Part shown: one piece after another, positions 1 through 7,874 of the stretch
Numbering within the stretch: position 1 is the first letter of the stretch
Layout: every line of letters starts with the position of its first letter
Assembly (NCBI GenBank): GCA_004555265.1
Contig: SFIQ01000033.1
Span: 1-15,987 of the forward strand
Direction of reading: 5' to 3'
DNA: 15,987 nucleotides
From: Ruminococcus sp.
GTDB lineage: Bacteria > Bacillota > Clostridia > Oscillospirales > Acutalibacteraceae
The notes under the pieces: generated by a model
What the model was told of the DNA's origin: nothing
Databases searched by the model: none
What the model saw: the letters and a program-made list of their open reading frames with translations, nothing else
Program-made: the position numbers and the translations under genes

Positions 1-483
1 GCGGTGCGCACAGGGGGCTTTTCGCTCGTCTGCTCCGCAAACGGAGCAAATCCGTTTTTCGACGGCGCACCCGACAGACACTTCCTTTTTAATGCCGGCG
101 GCGATTTCCGCAATCAGGGCTTCATTTTTCGGAATGCGCGGCATATAGCAGTACGCCTTTAAATAGGTGTAGGGTTCGCCGAGCGCGGTTTTGCGGGTTT
201 CGTCGGTGATGACCTCGGTTTTAAAGGTACGCGCGCTTTGGTCGGCGGCATCCATACTGTGGTTTTGAATGGCAGTCTTGCCCGCAAACAAGGGGGCAAG
301 CGTTTGCAGACTTTCTATCGAAAAGCGCTCAAAATCGCGGTCAATTTCGTTGTCGCACAGTACGGCGGAAAAGACAAATACCTCGTCGGCGGTCAAATCC
401 TTTTGTGTATAGCGGTTGATGGCGGCGAGGGCCTCTTCGGTCACAACGCCGTCCTCGGTTTGGGTTTGAAATTGCTTTTGCAT
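1..483 (-). CDS. HK97-type prohead protease, partial (runs off left edge)
   Basis: Likely the capsid maturation protease that cleaves scaffold and capsid protein during prohead assembly. Only the first 161 codons lie in the window. The ATG at 483-481 follows a strong AGGAGG and sits 14 nt after the portal stop. Seen in the sequence: a V-F-S-A-V-L-C-D-N-E-I-D-R-D-F-E strand region (36-52), a histidine in Q-N-H-S (H75) and a serine in V-S-V-G (S136). These match the His and Ser positions of the assemblin-type fold. A possible zinc site C146-x2-C149-x8-C158-x-H160 follows; similar cysteine clusters occur in Firmicutes phage homologues. Position after the portal gene supports the call. The third catalytic residue and the C-terminus, which could carry a fused scaffold domain, cannot be seen. 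A generic phage structural protein is the alternative. Confidence 0.72.
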   Translation of the reverse strand, partial: MQKQFQTQTEDGVVTEEALAAINRYTQKDLTADEVFVFSAVLCDNEIDRDFERFSIESLQTLAPLFAGKTAIQNHSMDAADQSARTFKTEVITDETRKTALGEPYTYLKAYCYMPRIPKNEALIAEIAAGIKKEVSVGCAVEKRICSVCGADERKAPCAHR

Positions 484-497
484 CGTATCCTCCTTTC

Positions 498-1658
498 TTA
501 TGCGTTGTCTTTCTGCGGCAGATTTTGCAAAATCTCCTCGGTTTGCGCGTCCAAATGGCGCGCGGTGGCGTCGTCCACGGTGTCGCGCAGTAAAATGTCC
601 TCCCAAAGGATTTCCACATCGCCCGTGTAGCCGTAGGCGCGCAAATGTGTGCGGCAAACCGTTTCCAAAACGGGCGTGAGCAGGCGGCGGTAGTGTTCGA
701 GTTCCGAAGTGAGCATATCCGCTTGCTCGGACGCCATACGCTCGGTGGTGGACCATGAAAGCCCAAGCATATACGGCGGGACAGAAAGTTTGGCGACGAT
801 TTGCTCCAACATTTGGCGCACGGGGATTTCGCTGTCCAAAATCTGATTGTCCGCGCCGATGGTTTTGATGTCCACATCGCCCACGGCAATAAAATCGCGT
901 GCTTCACGGCTACGCATGGCTTCGCTCCATTGCTCGGCGATTTGCAAGGCGCGTTCTTTGGCAAAGGTTTTGCCGCCCGTATCGTCCGACGGCTTGTAAG
1001 TCACGGCAAAGCGCACATTGCCCACGCGTTCCCAATTCTGCCCGACGGCGTTATAGATTTTCAAGAGGATAGAGGAGACAAACGGCAGGCCCGAAAGTAA
1101 GGGCGTTCCGTAAATTTCCCCCGGTTTGGCGTTTAAGGTGCACACCAACATATTCTGCTGTCCCGGCAGGGCGTTCCCTGCCACATCGGCGCCGGCGCAC
1201 ACCTCCAACCGACGAAAATCCGCTTTGGAACGGCGCAGCGTGTAGTCCTTGTGCGGTGCATTGTATAAATAGCGTACCGCACCCGTTTTGTCGGGGACAA
1301 CTTCCGCAACCGCCGTGCCGTAGGTGAGCAATTCCTCGAAAAAAGTGTCTGAAAACGATTGCAGAGAAATACTGCCGCTGTCCGAGGGCACATATTTGAC
1401 AAAATTGTCCAAAATCGGCTGAAAGCGCGCGTCCTTGCACACGGCTTGAAATCCACCCGTCAAACGGACGAGTTTGTAAATCGCCGCGTCAATCACGGGC
1501 ACGGCTTCGCGCAAGGCGGAAAACAAATCCCCTGTGACCGCGGGCGGCGGGTTGTACGCAACCAAAGCGGAAAACGGCAGGCTTTGTGCCGTGCCGCCGA
1601 CGGCAAGCGCGGGATTTCCGCGTGGAGCGGGGGCGGCTTTTTTGCGGGATTTTCTCAT
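498..1658 (-). CDS. Phage portal protein
   Basis: Forms the dodecameric ring at the capsid vertex through which DNA enters and to which terminase docks. The protein is 386 aa, within the usual range for portals of PBSX/HK97-like Firmicutes phages. Recognisable stretches are A-I-Y-K-L-V-R-L-T-G-G (about 59-69), G-T-P-L-L-S-G-L-P-F-V followed by K-I-Y-N-A-V-G-Q-N-W-E-R-V-G-N-V-R-F (about 184-219), and the C-terminal S-V-P-P-Y-M-L-G-L-S-W-S-T-T-E-R-M-A-S-E-Q-A-D (about 294-316). The last lies in the stem/wing region typical of portals. The N-terminus is basic (M-R-K-S-R-K-K). The ATG is preceded by GGAGG with 9 nt spacing. The gap to terL is 16 nt and the next gene is the protease, the standard head-module order. 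No frameshift is seen. Confidence 0.88.
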   Translation of the reverse strand: MRKSRKKAAPAPRGNPALAVGGTAQSLPFSALVAYNPPPAVTGDLFSALREAVPVIDAAIYKLVRLTGGFQAVCKDARFQPILDNFVKYVPSDSGSISLQSFSDTFFEELLTYGTAVAEVVPDKTGAVRYLYNAPHKDYTLRRSKADFRRLEVCAGADVAGNALPGQQNMLVCTLNAKPGEIYGTPLLSGLPFVSSILLKIYNAVGQNWERVGNVRFAVTYKPSDDTGGKTFAKERALQIAEQWSEAMRSREARDFIAVGDVDIKTIGADNQILDSEIPVRQMLEQIVAKLSVPPYMLGLSWSTTERMASEQADMLTSELEHYRRLLTPVLETVCRTHLRAYGYTGDVEILWEDILLRDTVDDATARHLDAQTEEILQNLPQKDNA

Positions 1659-1674
1659 TTCGCTTCACCTCCTT

Positions 1675-2931
1675 TCATCGTTTGCAGGCAACGGCGAAGA
1701 AGTCGTCGCCGCCGTCCGAACGCAGTACCGTGGAAACGAAATACCGCATATCGTCCATGGCGTGGTCGTGTTCTTTTTTGACCGCGTCATAGCGTGCGCT
1801 TTCGTCCCAACGGTACAGCGAAAATTCCCGAACAATATCGGTGCAGGGTTTACAGATGCGGATTTCGCGCGATTTTAAGGCGTCCGAGGTCTTGCGAATA
1901 CCGCCGAGCACATCGTTGTCCGCGCGGCGCACGGGGAATTTCCCGTGGCGACGGATACACTCGATAAACGACGCCGCAGACGGGTCTACCACCACGCAGT
2001 CCACTTTTTTGTCGCCGATGAGCGTGCAAAGCGAACGGTAATATTCCTCATCGGTCATTTGAAAGCCTTTTGCTTTGGAGCTGTGGTAGAATTCGTCAAT
2101 GCGGTACCAAAGCCCGCCGCTTTGTCCCCAAAGTCCCATTGAGGTGGGGTTGACCGTTCCGTAGTCACACGAGACCGCATAGCGGGTACAGGTTTTCGGT
2201 ACATCGTAAAGATAGGTGCTGTCAAAAAACGGATACACAAGCCCGTCGCACGCCGCCCATTTGCCCTCGACAAAGCGCGCGTAAAACGCGCCGCTGTAAA
2301 GCGAACGGTAGCGTTCGAGCATTTCTTTGGAAAGCGCGGGGTTGTCCTGCATTTGAAAGTGCAGATACAGGCAGTTTTTTTCTTCGCGCTTTAAAATCCA
2401 TTCTTTGTAAAACCAATGCGCGGGGTGTTCGGGATTGCAGTTGAACCAAAGCCGCGAGCCCTCAACGGAGCATCGCGCAATCGCCTGTTCGCAAAACGAA
2501 CGCGGCATCAGCGCCGCCTCGTCGAGCATCACGCCCGCAAGCGTCATTCCCTGAATGAGCGCGGCGGAGGACTCGTCCTTGCCGCCGAAATAGTAAAAGC
2601 GGTTTTTTCTGCCGCCTTTTGAGATTTCCAACAGGTTTTTGGAAATCTGCTCGTTGCATTGAAAGCCGAGCTCCGAAAGCAACGGGAGAAGCGGGGTGAT
2701 GACATTGCGGCGCAAGCCCGTCACGGTTTTGCCGCACAGCGCAAAACTTTGGTCGCAAAAGCGGTAAAACGCCCAAAATACAAACGATAGCGACATACAG
2801 ACGGTTTTGCCGCTGCGCACGGCGCCGTCGCAGATAATGGCGTCATATTTGTGAAAAGGACTTTCATCGCACCACCACGAAAGCAGTTCCAACTGCTTTT
2901 GGGAAAACTGCTTGAATTGTGAACTTTGCAT
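1675..2931 (-). CDS. terL: Terminase large subunit, PBSX family (ATPase and nuclease)
   Basis: The motor and nuclease that drives phage DNA into the prohead and cuts the concatemer. The protein is 418 aa, normal for the PBSX-type family. In the N-terminal ATPase domain a Walker A G-A-V-R-S-G-K-T spans 36-43, and a Walker B V-M-L-D-E-A has D137 and the catalytic E138. The coupling-type motif W-F-N-C-N-P-E-H-P is at 162-170. In the C-terminal RNase H-like nuclease domain, candidate metal ligands are D256 in S-C-D-Y-G, D316 in V-V-V-D-P-S-A, and D393/D394 in H-A-M-D-D-M-R-Y. All key residues look present, so the protein could be active. Its ATG overlaps the terS stop by one base (TGATG), implying translational coupling. 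Only a weak Shine-Dalgarno sequence is visible, which fits coupling. Confidence 0.94.
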   Translation of the reverse strand: MQSSQFKQFSQKQLELLSWWCDESPFHKYDAIICDGAVRSGKTVCMSLSFVFWAFYRFCDQSFALCGKTVTGLRRNVITPLLPLLSELGFQCNEQISKNLLEISKGGRKNRFYYFGGKDESSAALIQGMTLAGVMLDEAALMPRSFCEQAIARCSVEGSRLWFNCNPEHPAHWFYKEWILKREEKNCLYLHFQMQDNPALSKEMLERYRSLYSGAFYARFVEGKWAACDGLVYPFFDSTYLYDVPKTCTRYAVSCDYGTVNPTSMGLWGQSGGLWYRIDEFYHSSKAKGFQMTDEEYYRSLCTLIGDKKVDCVVVDPSAASFIECIRRHGKFPVRRADNDVLGGIRKTSDALKSREIRICKPCTDIVREFSLYRWDESARYDAVKKEHDHAMDDMRYFVSTVLRSDGGDDFFAVACKR

Positions 2932-3416
2932 CAGCCTTCGTCCCCGTTCTTCCCGATTGCGGCGGCGGAGCGCTCCAACGCCTTGTAAAACGGCAGGGCG
3001 CAGTCTTCGGCAGTTTCCTGTAATTCGGCGAGGCGGTCGAGTGCCTTTTGGCGGTCAAAAAATTTGATTTCCAAACCGCCGCCTTTCGGGCGTTTGATTT
3101 CCGACACCGTAAACAAATCCAAGGTGTCGGGGTCGGGCGGCGCGTCTTGGTCTGTTTGCTGTAACAGCCGTACCGCGTCGGCAACCGAGCCGAATGCAAG
3201 CCGACGGTAGCCCGCAATCAGTTCCGCGCGCTGTACCGAAAGTGATTGCTCCAATTCCTGAATTTTTGCCTGCACGGGTTTTGCCGAAAGCAGTTTTTCC
3301 GCCGCCTTTTCGGGAAAAAGCAGAAAGCCTGCGGCGACCGCCGCCTCCCGTGGGGAACGGGTGCGCACAAATGCCCGGCAAAAGGCGAGTTGTTTTTGCG
3401 AAAGCGTATTTGCCAA
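2931..3416 (-). CDS. terS: Terminase small subunit (Terminase_2-like)
   Basis: DNA-recognition partner of the large terminase, choosing the packaging site. The protein is 161 aa, typical of the family. The N-terminal helix-turn-helix region S-Q-K-Q-L-A-F-C-R-A-F-V followed by S-P-R-E-A-A-V-A-A-G-F (6-31) is the usual family signature. A helical oligomerisation region E-L-E-Q-S-L-S-V-Q-R-A-E-L follows at about 54-66. The start is TTG at 3416-3414: an in-frame TGA lies six bases upstream, the protein has no internal methionine, and AAGGAG sits 8 nt before the TTG. An ATG at 3423-3421 is out of frame. The stop overlaps the terL start. It is the first gene of the minus-strand module. Only 248 nt separate it from the divergent regulator gene, and I found no convincing promoter for it there. 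Confidence 0.86.
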   Translation of the reverse strand: MANTLSQKQLAFCRAFVRTRSPREAAVAAGFLLFPEKAAEKLLSAKPVQAKIQELEQSLSVQRAELIAGYRRLAFGSVADAVRLLQQTDQDAPPDPDTLDLFTVSEIKRPKGGGLEIKFFDRQKALDRLAELQETAEDCALPFYKALERSAAAIGKNGDEG

Positions 3417-3551
3417 TTTTCATTCTCCTTTTCGGTGGGTTTTTGAAAGACCTTTCACAAATACACAGAAGCGGTGAGAACTGTCCGAAAATCGCAGTCA
3501 ACAAATCAAGAAAAAACGTTGATTATTTTGTAAAAGCAGGTATTTTTACAC

Positions 3552-3567
3552 AAATTGTTCACAATTT
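3552..3567. promoter_or_regulatory. Perfect inverted repeat just upstream of the -35 box
   Basis: AAATTGT-TC-ACAATTT: two exact 7-bp arms separated by 2 nt, ending 5 nt before the -35 hexamer at 3573. The position suits a regulator site or a site shared with the divergent phage module. The binding protein is unknown. AT-rich DNA forms such palindromes by chance fairly often. Confidence 0.4.
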
Positions 3568-3572
3568 TTTTG

Positions 3573-3601
3573 TTGACATTATATTTTATTCGTCGTACAA
3601 T
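3573..3601 (+). promoter_or_regulatory. Sigma-A promoter of the marR-ABC-ABC operon
   Basis: The -35 TTGACA (3573-3578) is a perfect consensus match and the -10 TACAAT (3596-3601) matches at five of six positions, with an ideal 17-nt spacer. Transcription would start near 3608, leaving a leader of about 57 nt before the GTG of the regulator gene. Confidence 0.82.
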
Positions 3602-3604
3602 AAA

Positions 3605-3636
3605 AACCGTTAAGCGGTTAATAATTAGTCGATTAA
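3605..3636. promoter_or_regulatory. Candidate MarR operator pair over the transcription start
   Basis: Two imperfect palindromes lie side by side just after the -10 box: AACCGTTAAGCGGTT (3605-3619) and TTAGTCGATTAA (3625-3636, centred on TCGA). MarR repressors usually bind short AT-rich palindromes overlapping their own promoter, so autoregulation here is a reasonable inference. No binding is shown. The adjacent regulator itself looks damaged, so the site may now be unoccupied or serve another protein. Confidence 0.45.
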
Positions 3637-3664
3637 ATAATTTTTTTACGAAAGGAGCCGTTTT

Positions 3665-4120
3665 GTGGAGAACAGGCAAAAAAATGTGTCCAAAAAACTG
3701 CACGATTTGGAGTTTTGCCGCCATTATGCGGTGCGCCGCGCGTTAAAGGACAGCGGCGTGTATTTCGGGCAACCGCCGATTTTGAATGTGTCGCCTGCGT
3801 CGGTGTCGGTCTCTTTGCGGCGTATGCAAAAGTCGGGTTTAATTGAAAAAGCGGCAGACGAAACCGATTTGCGCTGTAACCGTATGAATCTTACCGAAAA
3901 AGGGCGGGAACAGCACGAATATATTCACGGCTGTTTTGAAGAAATCGACCGAAACCTGTACGCGGGATTTTCGGACGAAGAACTTGCGACGCTGGAAACA
4001 ATGCTTACCCGCCTTTGTGAGAACTTAAAGACCATTTTGCCCGCAGGCAAAAAGATGGAAGAAATTATGCAGGAAGAACTGGAATTCGGAGGTGCATGCC
4101 GGCATGGGCAAACTGATTAA
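3665..4120 (+). CDS. MarR-family transcriptional regulator with an apparent winged-helix deletion
   Basis: Probable repressor of the two downstream exporter genes. The GTG start at 3665 has AAAGGAG 7 nt upstream. The protein is 151 aa. MarR hallmarks are G-Q-P-P-I-L (about 37-42), a recognition-helix sequence V-S-P-A-S-V-S-V-S-L-R-R-M (44-56), the wing with D-E-T-D-L-R-C-N-R (about 67-75) and L-T-E-K-G (about 78-82). A C-terminal dimerisation helix region follows. What is odd: in ordinary members about 18-20 residues lie between G-Q-P-P-I-L and V-S-P-A-S (the T-Q-x-x-L-A-x-x-L helix that precedes the recognition helix). Here a single Asn joins them. The frame is intact, so this looks like a clean in-frame deletion of roughly 54 nt. 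DNA binding may be weakened or lost. The stop lies 17 nt inside the next gene. Confidence 0.82.
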   Translation: MENRQKNVSKKLHDLEFCRHYAVRRALKDSGVYFGQPPILNVSPASVSVSLRRMQKSGLIEKAADETDLRCNRMNLTEKGREQHEYIHGCFEEIDRNLYAGFSDEELATLETMLTRLCENLKTILPAGKKMEEIMQEELEFGGACRHGQTD

Positions 4121-5846
4121 ATACGCCAAACCGTATTGGTGGCAGTCGCTGATTTGTCCGTTTTTGATGACGGGCGAGGTCATTTTGGAACTTTTAATTC
4201 CGTTGTATATGAGTAAAATCGTCGATGTCGGTATTCCGAACGGCGATATGCACTATGTGCTCGTGACGGGCGGCAAAATGCTGGTGATTGCAGGCTGTTC
4301 GCTGTTTTGCGGCGCGATGGCGGCAAGGCTGTCGGCGGTGGCGAGCATGGGCTTGGGCGCGCGCGTGCGCGAGGCGATGTATAAAAATATTCAAACCTTT
4401 TCGTTTTCAAACATTGACCGTTTCAGCACGGCTTCGCTCGTGACGCGCATGACCAACGATGTGACCACCGTGCAGAATATGTATCAAATGCTGCTGCGGA
4501 TTTTCTTCCGCGCGCCGCTGCAATTTATCTGCGCGATGTTTATGAGTTTTAAAATCAACCACAAGGTCTCGTCGGTCTTTTTGGTGGTTATCCCGTTGAT
4601 TTTGGTGGTTTTGGCGATTTTCGGTCCGATCGCGATGAAGCGGTTTAAGAAAATGTTTACGATGCTCGATAACTTAAACGGCTCGGTGCAGGAAAACTTG
4701 ATTGCCATACGCGTCGTCAAGGCGTTTGTGCGCGGCGACTATGAAAAGGCAAAATTCAAAAAATCCAACGATGACTTGACCGCGGCGGCCGTTTCGGCGG
4801 AAATGCTGATGGTTTCCGCACAGCCTGCGATGATGCTGATGATGTACGGTACGATTTTAGCGATTTCATTCCTTGCGTCCAAATATATCGTCGCCGGAGA
4901 AATGCAAATCGGTGAATTTTCGATGATTCTCACCTACATTATGCAGATTTTGATGTCCGTCGTGATGATAGCGATGATGCTCGTAAACTTTGTAATGTCG
5001 CGCGCGGCGGCCTCGCGTATTCAGGAAGTGCTTGACGAAACACCCGACATTAACGATGACGCAGCGAATCTTTCGTTAAAAGTGGAAAACGGCGAAATCG
5101 AATTTTGCGATGTTTGCTTTAAGTACAACAAGGACGGCGAAAAAAATGTAGTGGACCACGCCGAGTTCAAAATCGCTTCGGGCGAAACCGTCGGCGTCAT
5201 CGGCGGCACGGGCAGTGCGAAAACCACGCTCGTCAGTCTCATTCCGCGGCTTTATGATGTGACCGCGGGCGAAGTGCGCGTGGCAGGGCACAATGTGAAA
5301 AACTACACGCTTGAAGAACTGCGGGAATCGGTCAGTATGGTGTTGCAGAACAATGTGCTGTTTTCGGGCACGATTGCCGAAAACCTACGGTGGGGCGATG
5401 AAAACGCCACCGATGAAGAATTGGTCGCCGCGTGCAAATCGGCACAGGCGCACGATTTCATTTCCGCGTTCCCCGATGGGTACCAAACCGATTTGGGGCA
5501 GGGCGGCGTGAATGTTTCGGGCGGACAAAAACAGCGCCTTTGCATTGCGCGCGCCTTACTCAAAAAACCGAAAATCCTGATTTTGGACGACTCCACCAGC
5601 GCGGTGGACACATTCACGGACAGCAAAATCCGCGAGGCGTTCAAAAACGATATTCCGAATACCACAAAAATTATCATTGCCCAGCGCATCAGTTCCGTGC
5701 AGGACGCGGATAAAATTATTGTGCTGGACAACGGCAAAATCGCCGATATGGGCACGCACGAGGAACTGCGCGAACGCAGTCCCATTTACAGCGAGGTTTA
5801 TTATTCACAGCAAAAAGGCGTTGTCACGGAAGGAGGCGAGGGCTGA
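4104..5846 (+). CDS. ABC exporter half-transporter, degenerate-site subunit
   Basis: First half of a heterodimeric ABC exporter in the cytoplasmic membrane, likely for drugs or other amphiphiles. About 300 N-terminal residues form a six-helix membrane domain. The ATPase domain follows: Walker A G-G-T-G-S-A-K-T (367-374, Ala372 where Gly is usual), signature V-S-G-G-Q (471-475), Walker B ending L-D-D with Asp496 in place of the catalytic Glu, and switch Q527 in A-Q-R in place of His. This set of changes is the known mark of the non-catalytic partner in TM287/288- or BmrCD-like pairs. The start is chosen as ATG 4104, because the alternative GTG at 4092 overlaps the GGAGG that would serve as its own binding site. 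Length is then 580 aa. It overlaps the regulator gene by 17 nt and its stop overlaps the next ATG. Confidence 0.92.
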   Translation: MGKLIKYAKPYWWQSLICPFLMTGEVILELLIPLYMSKIVDVGIPNGDMHYVLVTGGKMLVIAGCSLFCGAMAARLSAVASMGLGARVREAMYKNIQTFSFSNIDRFSTASLVTRMTNDVTTVQNMYQMLLRIFFRAPLQFICAMFMSFKINHKVSSVFLVVIPLILVVLAIFGPIAMKRFKKMFTMLDNLNGSVQENLIAIRVVKAFVRGDYEKAKFKKSNDDLTAAAVSAEMLMVSAQPAMMLMMYGTILAISFLASKYIVAGEMQIGEFSMILTYIMQILMSVVMIAMMLVNFVMSRAAASRIQEVLDETPDINDDAANLSLKVENGEIEFCDVCFKYNKDGEKNVVDHAEFKIASGETVGVIGGTGSAKTTLVSLIPRLYDVTAGEVRVAGHNVKNYTLEELRESVSMVLQNNVLFSGTIAENLRWGDENATDEELVAACKSAQAHDFISAFPDGYQTDLGQGGVNVSGGQKQRLCIARALLKKPKILILDDSTSAVDTFTDSKIREAFKNDIPNTTKIIIAQRISSVQDADKIIVLDNGKIADMGTHEELRERSPIYSEVYYSQQKGVVTEGGEG

Positions 5847-7765
5847 TGCCGGGACCGAAAATGATGCCGGGCGGCAAAAAAGGCGCCCCCGGAAAATTCC
5901 AAAAGCCGAAAAACACCAAAAAAACGGTCACGCGGCTGTTCGGCTATTTGGCAAAACGCAAATGGCTGTTGATTTTGGTGGTTTTGCTTGTGCTGTTGAG
6001 CACGGCGGGCATGTTGCTGGCGTCCTATTTTATTAAGGTTTTGACGGATGACTATCTCACACCGATGCTTGCGGCAGGCCCCGAAAATGCCGATTTCAGA
6101 CCGCTGATTTGGGCGCTGGTGAAAATGGGTGCCTTGTTTGTTTGCAGCGCATTTGCCTCTTACGGCTATGCGCGCATTATGCTCACGCTGTCGCAATCTA
6201 CGGTCAACACCATTCGCCGCGATTTGTTTGACGCCATGCAGGATTTGCCGATTTCCTATTTTGACACCCACACCCACGGCGATTTGATGAGCCGCTATAC
6301 AAACGATGTCGAAACCGTGCGCAATTTTTTAAGTATGGGGTTTGTGCAAACGATTTCGTCTTTGATTTCCGTTATCGGCACCTTTGTGATGATGTGCGTG
6401 TTAAGTATTCGCTTGACCGCGGTTATGCTTGTGTTTTTGGCGATTATGCTGATGATTGTCAAAGCGTTTGGCAAGCGGAGTTCCAAATATTTCCGCCGTC
6501 AGCAAAAGGCGTTGGGCGACGCAAACGGGTTTATCGAAGAAACCGTTGAAGGGCAAAAGGTTGTCAAGGTGTTCAATCACGAACAGAAGGTGATTGACGA
6601 GTTTTCCGTACTCAACGACGAGTTACAGCATTCTGCCACGCAGGCGAACACCTATGCAAGCGCGTTAGGACCGATTATGGGCAACTATGGGCATCTCATC
6701 TACGCAACGATTGCGGCGGTGGGCGGCGCGTTCGTAATCGGGCAGACGATGTCCGTCGGTACGGTGCTGTCTTTCTTACAGTACACGCGTTCGTTTACAC
6801 AGCCGATTGCCAATCTGTCCCAACAGTTCAACAACATTTTGTCCGCCCTTGCCGGTGCAGAGCGCATTTTTGATGTGATTGACCAAAAGGCGGAAACAGA
6901 CGAAGGCTATGTGACGCTGGTCAATGCAAAATATGACGAAAAAGGCGTACTGACCGAGTGCAAAGAGCACACGGGGCTTTGGGCGTGGAAGCATACGCAT
7001 ACTGCGGACGGCTCGGTGACCTATAAAAAGTTAGAGGGCGATGTGCAGTTTGAAGATGTCACATTCAGTTACGACGGCAAAAAGACCGTACTGCACGATG
7101 TTTCGCTGTATGCAAAGCCCGGGCAAAAAATCGCGTTTGTCGGCTCGACGGGCGCGGGCAAAACCACGATTACCAATTTGCTCAATCGGTTTTATGAAAT
7201 TCAGTCGGGCAAAATCCGCTATGACGGCATCAACATTCAAAAAATCAAAAAAGCGGATTTGCGCCGTTCCTTGGCGATGGTTTTACAGGATACGCATCTG
7301 TTTACGGGCACGGTGGAGGACAACATTCGCTACGGCAATTTGGATGCCACGCACGAACAGGTGGTCGAAGCGGCAAAGCTTGCCAACGCGCACGAATTTA
7401 TCACCCGTTTACCCAACGGCTACGATACGGTGATTACGGGCGACGGTGCGAATTTAAGTCAGGGACAACGCCAACTGCTCGCCATTGCGCGCGCCGCGGT
7501 TGCCGATCCGCCCGTGTTGATTTTGGACGAAGCGACCAGTTCTGTCGATACGCGCACCGAGCATTTGATTGAACAGGGTATGGATAAGTTGATGCAGGGC
7601 AGAACGACCTTTGTCATCGCCCACCGCCTGTCCACCGTGCGCAACGCAAATGCGATTATGGTGCTCGAACACGGCGAAATCATCGAGCGCGGCGACCATG
7701 ACGAATTGCTCGCGCAAAAGGGCAAATATTATCAACTGTATACCGGGCAGTTTGAACTGTCGTAA
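5846..7765 (+). CDS. ABC exporter half-transporter, consensus-site subunit
   Basis: Second half of the heterodimeric exporter, 639 aa. It has a Gly/Pro/Lys-rich cytoplasmic N-terminus (1-25), a six-helix membrane domain to about 335, and a linker insertion of about 60 residues with G-L-W-A-W-K-H-T-H-T before the ATPase domain. Walker A is G-S-T-G-A-G-K-T (433-440). The signature is L-S-Q-G-Q (537-541), with Gln where Gly is usual. Walker B ends in L-D-E with catalytic E562, and the switch is H593 in A-H-R. In a head-to-tail dimer, its Walker motifs plus the partner's V-S-G-G-Q make the active site. Its L-S-Q-G-Q would complete the degenerate one. The ATG overlaps the upstream stop by one base (TGATG), and GGAGG lies 9 nt before it. 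The substrate cannot be deduced. Confidence 0.93.
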   Translation: MPGPKMMPGGKKGAPGKFQKPKNTKKTVTRLFGYLAKRKWLLILVVLLVLLSTAGMLLASYFIKVLTDDYLTPMLAAGPENADFRPLIWALVKMGALFVCSAFASYGYARIMLTLSQSTVNTIRRDLFDAMQDLPISYFDTHTHGDLMSRYTNDVETVRNFLSMGFVQTISSLISVIGTFVMMCVLSIRLTAVMLVFLAIMLMIVKAFGKRSSKYFRRQQKALGDANGFIEETVEGQKVVKVFNHEQKVIDEFSVLNDELQHSATQANTYASALGPIMGNYGHLIYATIAAVGGAFVIGQTMSVGTVLSFLQYTRSFTQPIANLSQQFNNILSALAGAERIFDVIDQKAETDEGYVTLVNAKYDEKGVLTECKEHTGLWAWKHTHTADGSVTYKKLEGDVQFEDVTFSYDGKKTVLHDVSLYAKPGQKIAFVGSTGAGKTTITNLLNRFYEIQSGKIRYDGINIQKIKKADLRRSLAMVLQDTHLFTGTVEDNIRYGNLDATHEQVVEAAKLANAHEFITRLPNGYDTVITGDGANLSQGQRQLLAIARAAVADPPVLILDEATSSVDTRTEHLIEQGMDKLMQGRTTFVIAHRLSTVRNANAIMVLEHGEIIERGDHDELLAQKGKYYQLYTGQFELS

Positions 7766-7874
7766 AACAACCCTCGCATGCTTCGTACCTTTGTACGCCG
7801 TCGGGCAGCCGCAGACAACGCAGAAGCGTTGCCTGCGCTCGGTTTGTTCCTTCGCGCAGTTTTCCCAATCTCCC
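7766..7874. other. Non-coding hairpin-rich block after the exporter operon
   Basis: No supported gene. Two inverted repeats are visible: CGTAC-CTTT-GTACG (7784-7797), and a longer one at 7810-7837 with arms CGCAG-a-CAACGC and GCGTTG-c-CTGCG around an AGAA loop. Both strands are open in some frames, but with no ribosome binding site or protein-like composition. The block may be a dispersed intergenic repeat or a structured 3' untranslated region. Its copy number cannot be judged from one window. Confidence 0.4.

Noticed and set aside
341..964. 207-codon minus-strand frame overlapping portal and protease
   Set aside because: It is a frame-shifted shadow of the portal gene, whose own frame has family motifs and a good ribosome binding site.
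4092..4103. GTG 4092 as start of the first exporter gene
   Set aside because: The GTG overlaps the GGAGG itself, leaving no room for ribosome binding. The ATG at 4104 has a usable spacing and gives the usual short N-terminus.
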